Source: Rhizobium sp. P32RR-XVIII (GTDB lineage Bacteria; Pseudomonadota; Alphaproteobacteria; Rhizobiales; Rhizobiaceae). From it: a stretch of DNA of 64,000 bases. The position numbers were made by a program, and so were the translations under genes. The notes below the pieces were generated by a model that was not told where the DNA came from, did no database searches, and saw nothing but the letters and a program-made list of their open reading frames with translations. Of this stretch, positions 61,310 through 64,000 are shown piece after piece (within the stretch, counting starts at the first letter, position 1; every line of letters begins with the position of its first letter). The stretch covers positions 1 to 64,000 of the forward strand of contig NZ_JABAIH010000013.1 of NCBI RefSeq assembly GCF_012641395.1. Reading direction: 5' to 3'.

Positions 61310-61409
61310 GGCGCGGCTCAGCAATCCCTCTGGGCTCGCTCGTCGAAGCGAGCTCGTCCTCGCCGATCAAGCCTTAGAAACCCGCTTCGTTTCAACCATG
61401 GAGGCAGTC

Positions 61410-62390
61410 ATGAAGATCAAACCACGATCGAGCGTCCTCGCCGTCTTATCCACAGTGCTGACCGGCGCGACGCTGCTTACGATCCCGGCGCTCGCCTTAT
61501 CGGGGCAGACGGTCGCGGTGAAGGTCGGTCAGCCGGCCAACGCCGAAACACAGCGGGCAAATGAACGGGTGCAGCTAAGGGTCGAAAAGCGAACCCCCGC
61601 GTACTGGCGTGTCACGTTCGACAATCCTCCTTTCAACATCTTCGGCCCAGAGACAATACCGCAGATGGAGAAGGTGGTCGCCGAGATCGAAGCCGATCCC
61701 CACCTGAGGGTCGTCGTTTTCGACAGCGCGGTACCAGGCTTCTTTCTGACCCACTACAACTTCACGCCGCCTTTGTCTGAATCCACGAGCCTTCCTGCAG
61801 GACGAACAGGTCTCCACCCCCTCCCCGACATGCTCGTTCGCATCAGCAAGGCGCCCGTCGTTTCGATCGCCTTGATCCGCGGCAGGGCCACCGGGGTCGG
61901 TAGCGAGCTTGCTCTTGCCAGCGATATGCGTTTCGCGAGCCGAGAGAAAGCCATCCTGTCCCAGTGGGAGGTCGGAGCGGGCTTCGTCCCCGGCGGCGGG
62001 CCGATGGCGCGTCTGCCTAGACTGATGGGGCGCGGTCGTGCGTTGGAGGTCCTTCTCGGATCGGACGACATCGACGGCGATCTGGCGGAGGAGTACGGGT
62101 ATGTCAACCGTTCGTTTCCTGACGCAAAGCTAGACGCGTTCGTCGACGCGTTGGCGACCCGGATCTCGGGTTTCGACCGCCAGGCTATCGCCGACACCAA
62201 GCGTCTGGTTGATTACGCGAGCCTTCCAACGGATCCCGAAATCGGCGCGGGCTGGGACGCCTTCATCACGGCCGTGCAGCGCCCGATAGCGCAGAAGAAT
62301 ATTGGGAAGCTGATGGGCATCGGGTTGCAGACTGATCCCGACGTCGAAGCAAGGCTCGGTCATTACACAGAGACCTTGGCCGGTAAGTAG
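61410..62390 (+). CDS. Enoyl-CoA hydratase/isomerase-fold protein with signal peptide
   Basis: A 326-residue crotonase-fold protein: RVTFDNPPFNIFGPETIPQM, VVVFDSAVPGFFLTHYNFT, then VSIALIRGRATGVGSELALA and SDMRFASREKAILSQWEVGA (oxyanion-hole region), and SAxF..GPMARLPRLMGRGRALEVL. An N-terminal Sec-like signal (VLAVLSTVLTGATLLTIPAL with ALALS) precedes the domain, which is unusual because crotonases use CoA thioesters in the cytoplasm. GGAGG lies just before ATG 61410. The catalytic acidic residues of true hydratases are not obvious. Exported role and substrate unknown. Confidence 0.85.
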   Translation: MKIKPRSSVLAVLSTVLTGATLLTIPALALSGQTVAVKVGQPANAETQRANERVQLRVEKRTPAYWRVTFDNPPFNIFGPETIPQMEKVVAEIEADPHLRVVVFDSAVPGFFLTHYNFTPPLSESTSLPAGRTGLHPLPDMLVRISKAPVVSIALIRGRATGVGSELALASDMRFASREKAILSQWEVGAGFVPGGGPMARLPRLMGRGRALEVLLGSDDIDGDLAEEYGYVNRSFPDAKLDAFVDALATRISGFDRQAIADTKRLVDYASLPTDPEIGAGWDAFITAVQRPIAQKNIGKLMGIGLQTDPDVEARLGHYTETLAGK

Positions 62391-62487
62391 AGTGGCGGAG
62401 CCCGCACGCAACGCCGGAAGTCGTACGGGTAGTCCTTCCATTTTGAATCCCTCGAATGAGGGGCGGTGATGTCTTTCGACACGGCAA

Positions 62488-62814
62488 ATGCAGCACGTAG
62501 GAGCAATACATACCGCGAGAGGCCAGACGCTGGTCGAACGTGGGCGTTCCAAACGTCATCTGCAACTCATGATCGACTCGATCCCGGCACTTGCGTGGTC
62601 GGCCTTGTCGGACGGGACTGCCGAGTTCTTCGATCGTCATTATCTGGACTATGTCGGTCTGTCGCGAGAGAAGATGCGAAACTGGCAATGGAAGAGCGTC
62701 ATCCACCCCGACGACATGCATGTTGTGGATGCAGCATGGAGAGACTTCGATCGCGAGAGGCGCGATGCCGCAGCACATGGGAGGAACGGCGGCTTACACG
62801 AGAGAACTGGCTGA
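62488..62814 (+). pseudogene. PAS-domain fragment of a sensor kinase
   Basis: RHLQLMIDSIPALAWSALSD, FDRHYLDYVGLSREKMRNWQ and KSVIHPDDMHVVDAAWRDFD are a PAS core as found in PAS/PAC histidine kinases of rhizobia (I-P-x-x-x-W, G, H-P-D-D). The frame ends after about 108 residues without a kinase domain, so it is a truncated remnant. The neighbouring receiver gene (62978) may be its former partner. Confidence 0.7.
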
Positions 62815-62886
62815 ATGGGATGCTGCGTACGTGATCGCGAGGGCCGTCGGAGCGAACCGACTGAAAGATGCGAAGGGCGCTCCACC

Positions 62887-62904
62887 GATACCATGGTACA
62901 ATAT
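62887..62904 (+). promoter_or_regulatory. Shared promoter motif, copy 8 (response regulator)
   Basis: GATACC, ATGG, TACAAT, AT. It lies 74 bases upstream of the receiver-protein ATG (62978). The left half-site is weak. Confidence 0.6.
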
Positions 62905-62977
62905 ACCAGAGGTTGATGAGATCCTAGCTTAGACAACAGTTAGAAGTGTACATCCGCGGCAGGTCTTTGAGGTCGCT

Positions 62978-63355
62978 ATGGAAAGGTTGCGTGGTCCACT
63001 AATTTCAGTCGTCGACGACGACATATCGGTACGCGAAGCCCTGCCAGCTCTGCTCCAAGCGTTCGGACATGAGGTTGCAACGTTCTCCTCCGCTGAGGGA
63101 TTCCTGGAGGCGGCGGAAATGTCAGGCACACGCTGCCTCTTGCTCGACGTCAAGATGGAGGGCATGTCGGGTCAGGCTCTTTATCTCGAGCTGAGGCGTC
63201 TGGGCCGACACATTCCTGTTGTCTTCATCACGGCCAATCACGATGAGGTCTTGCGCACGCGTCTACTGAAACAAGGCGCCATCGACTGTCTCTTCAAACC
63301 GTTCAGCGACGACGCGCTCGAACTCGCCGTCGCAAGGGCGCTGGCGGGCAGCTAG
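62978..63355 (+). CDS. Stand-alone receiver-domain response regulator
   Basis: A 125-residue receiver: PLISVVDDDISVREALPALL (acidic pocket), CLLLDVKMEGMSGQALYLEL (phospho-Asp), VVFITANHDEVLRTRLLKQG (Thr) and DCLFKPFSDDALELAV (Lys). All five functional positions are intact, in contrast to the degenerate copy at 58293. No output domain. FixJ/NodW-type sequences are its closest relatives by eye. It could be a phosphorelay partner for the kinase at 56884 or for the lost kinase of which a PAS fragment remains. Confidence 0.92.
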   Translation: MERLRGPLISVVDDDISVREALPALLQAFGHEVATFSSAEGFLEAAEMSGTRCLLLDVKMEGMSGQALYLELRRLGRHIPVVFITANHDEVLRTRLLKQGAIDCLFKPFSDDALELAVARALAGS

Positions 63356-63789
63356 CAGCGGTCCGCCACGAACGTTTGGGCCGCAACTGCCCGACCCGTG
63401 ATCGAACTAATCACGATCAGCGCGTGGAACTGGCAATCACGTTTGCAACGAACGGCAGCGAGTGGTGGTATCTCTCAACTCCGTTGAATAAGCTCCGTAT
63501 GGGCAGCCACTGCTATGTTGAAATGAACTTCGTGGAACGTCTTACGTCTCTAGCCGCGGTTTCACTGTCGGCAAGGTGACCGGGCCGACCTTTCGCCCGT
63601 CGAATGGGCGGTCGGTCGGTATTTTCTGTCGACGCACCAAGAGCCCGCCCTCCTCCCCTACGTGCCGGCCCACGCTACACAGCCTGCCTCCTCGAAGCGA
63701 CAGCTTGCCACCGTGCCGTTTCGACACGCGCCGCGTTCAGAGAGACGCCGATGCTACCCGCCCGCGCAGACGGAAGCGTCGAATACAAA
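63356..63789. other. Intergenic, nothing recognised
   Basis: About 430 bases between the receiver gene and the promoter of the last gene. Short frames only on both strands. Confidence 0.35.
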
Positions 63790-63814
63790 GGTATCGACGA
63801 TACCATGGTGCAAT
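63790..63814 (+). promoter_or_regulatory. Shared promoter motif, copy 9 (Tat-exported protein)
   Basis: GGTATCGACGATACC (perfect dyad), ATGG, TGCAAT, GG. It is 68 bases before the ATG at 63882 and is the best example of the full dyad. Confidence 0.68.
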
Positions 63815-63881
63815 GGCTCCTCAGCCGTTTTGGTGAGACCTTCCTTCTCGCAGAGACAAGGCAAATATGTAGGAGGATCCT

Positions 63882-64000
63882 ATGGCCCACATACCGACGG
63901 TCACTCGTCGAACGTTTCTTGCGGTCGCGGCGTCCGCAAGTGCGGTCAGCATGCTTCCCGAGGCGTTCGCCGCCACGAGCGCGATGTCGGATCTGAAGCC
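63882..64000 (+). CDS. Tat-exported protein, cut by window end
   Basis: ATG 63882 with AGGAGG seven bases upstream starts MAHIPTVTRRTFLAVAASAS, a twin-arginine signal (RRTFLA), then AVSMLPEAFA as the cleavage region. Only 39 residues are inside the window, so the mature protein cannot be named. The resemblance of its signal and promoter to the hydrolase at 53178 suggests a related redox or detoxification enzyme. Confidence 0.8.
   Translation, partial: MAHIPTVTRRTFLAVAASASAVSMLPEAFAATSAMSDLK

Overview
The window looks like accessory DNA, probably a plasmid or chromid, of a Rhizobium/Agrobacterium-type alphaproteobacterium. This rests on rhizobial-style protein sequences, GC-rich codon use, several IS families (IS3, IS6, IS110), and second-copy-type versions of housekeeping genes (rsgA, ilvB, pdhA, sucA) standing alone among catabolic and stress genes. 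No identification by database search was possible.

Region 1 (1-7.1 kb): an IS3 end truncates a DUF2167 gene. It is followed by a minus-strand catabolic operon (6PGDH-like/DUF1932 dehydrogenase, RraA/HMG-aldolase-like protein, MFS permease broken by a stop and a frameshift, LigI-type amidohydrolase, D-2-hydroxyacid dehydrogenase) with a divergent LysR gene. The set suggests use of a hydroxylated dicarboxylate or pyrone lactone. Region 2 (7.1-15.1 kb) is a mobile-element and relic zone: an IS110 element inserted inside an IS6 transposase, a minus-strand sRNA with four CCUCCUCCC-loop hairpins (cuckoo/CcsR type), a DEDDh exonuclease, a frameshifted rsgA, a ParE-type toxin-antitoxin pair and an IS3 relic.

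Region 3 (15.1-30 kb): a 12- or 13-gene minus-strand operon encodes a DUF2848 protein, a GntR regulator, a flavin hydroxylase, two amidases, an isochorismatase-like amidohydrolase, an NMT1/THI5-type ABC transporter, two leaderless NMT1-like binding proteins and a cupin. A divergent MarR gene, an alpha/beta hydrolase and a second exported binding protein lie across a promoter region that carries a perfect 12-bp palindrome. I read this as an uncharacterised pathway for import and breakdown of an aromatic or heterocyclic amide. Region 4 (30-33.7 kb) holds a degenerate tRNA, small hypothetical genes and a second IS6 copy that truncates genes on both sides.

Region 5 (33.7-64 kb) is a stress and redox island: a MOSC-ferredoxin reductase fusion (frameshifted), EmrAB efflux, a class III cyclase, an aldo/keto reductase, NTF2-like, TetR, acetolactate synthase, Mug, GlxA-type regulator, AcuI-like reductase, ArsR, orphan PdhA and SucA E1 subunits, HbpS-like, alpha/beta hydrolase, DJ-1/PfpI, a MEDS/histidine kinase/response regulator set, an SDR, a signal-peptide-bearing enoyl-CoA hydratase fold protein and a Tat-exported protein cut by the window end.

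The two strongest unexplained signals are the multi-hairpin anti-Shine-Dalgarno sRNA at 10.4-10.5 kb, and a promoter/operator motif (GAYACC, exactly 4 nt, TAYAAT-like -10, often preceded by an inverted GGTATCG half-site) that I found ten times, all between 35.5 and 63.9 kb. It would tie the stress island into one regulon. A notable number of otherwise well-preserved genes carry single-base frameshifts or stops, which could be real decay or assembly error.
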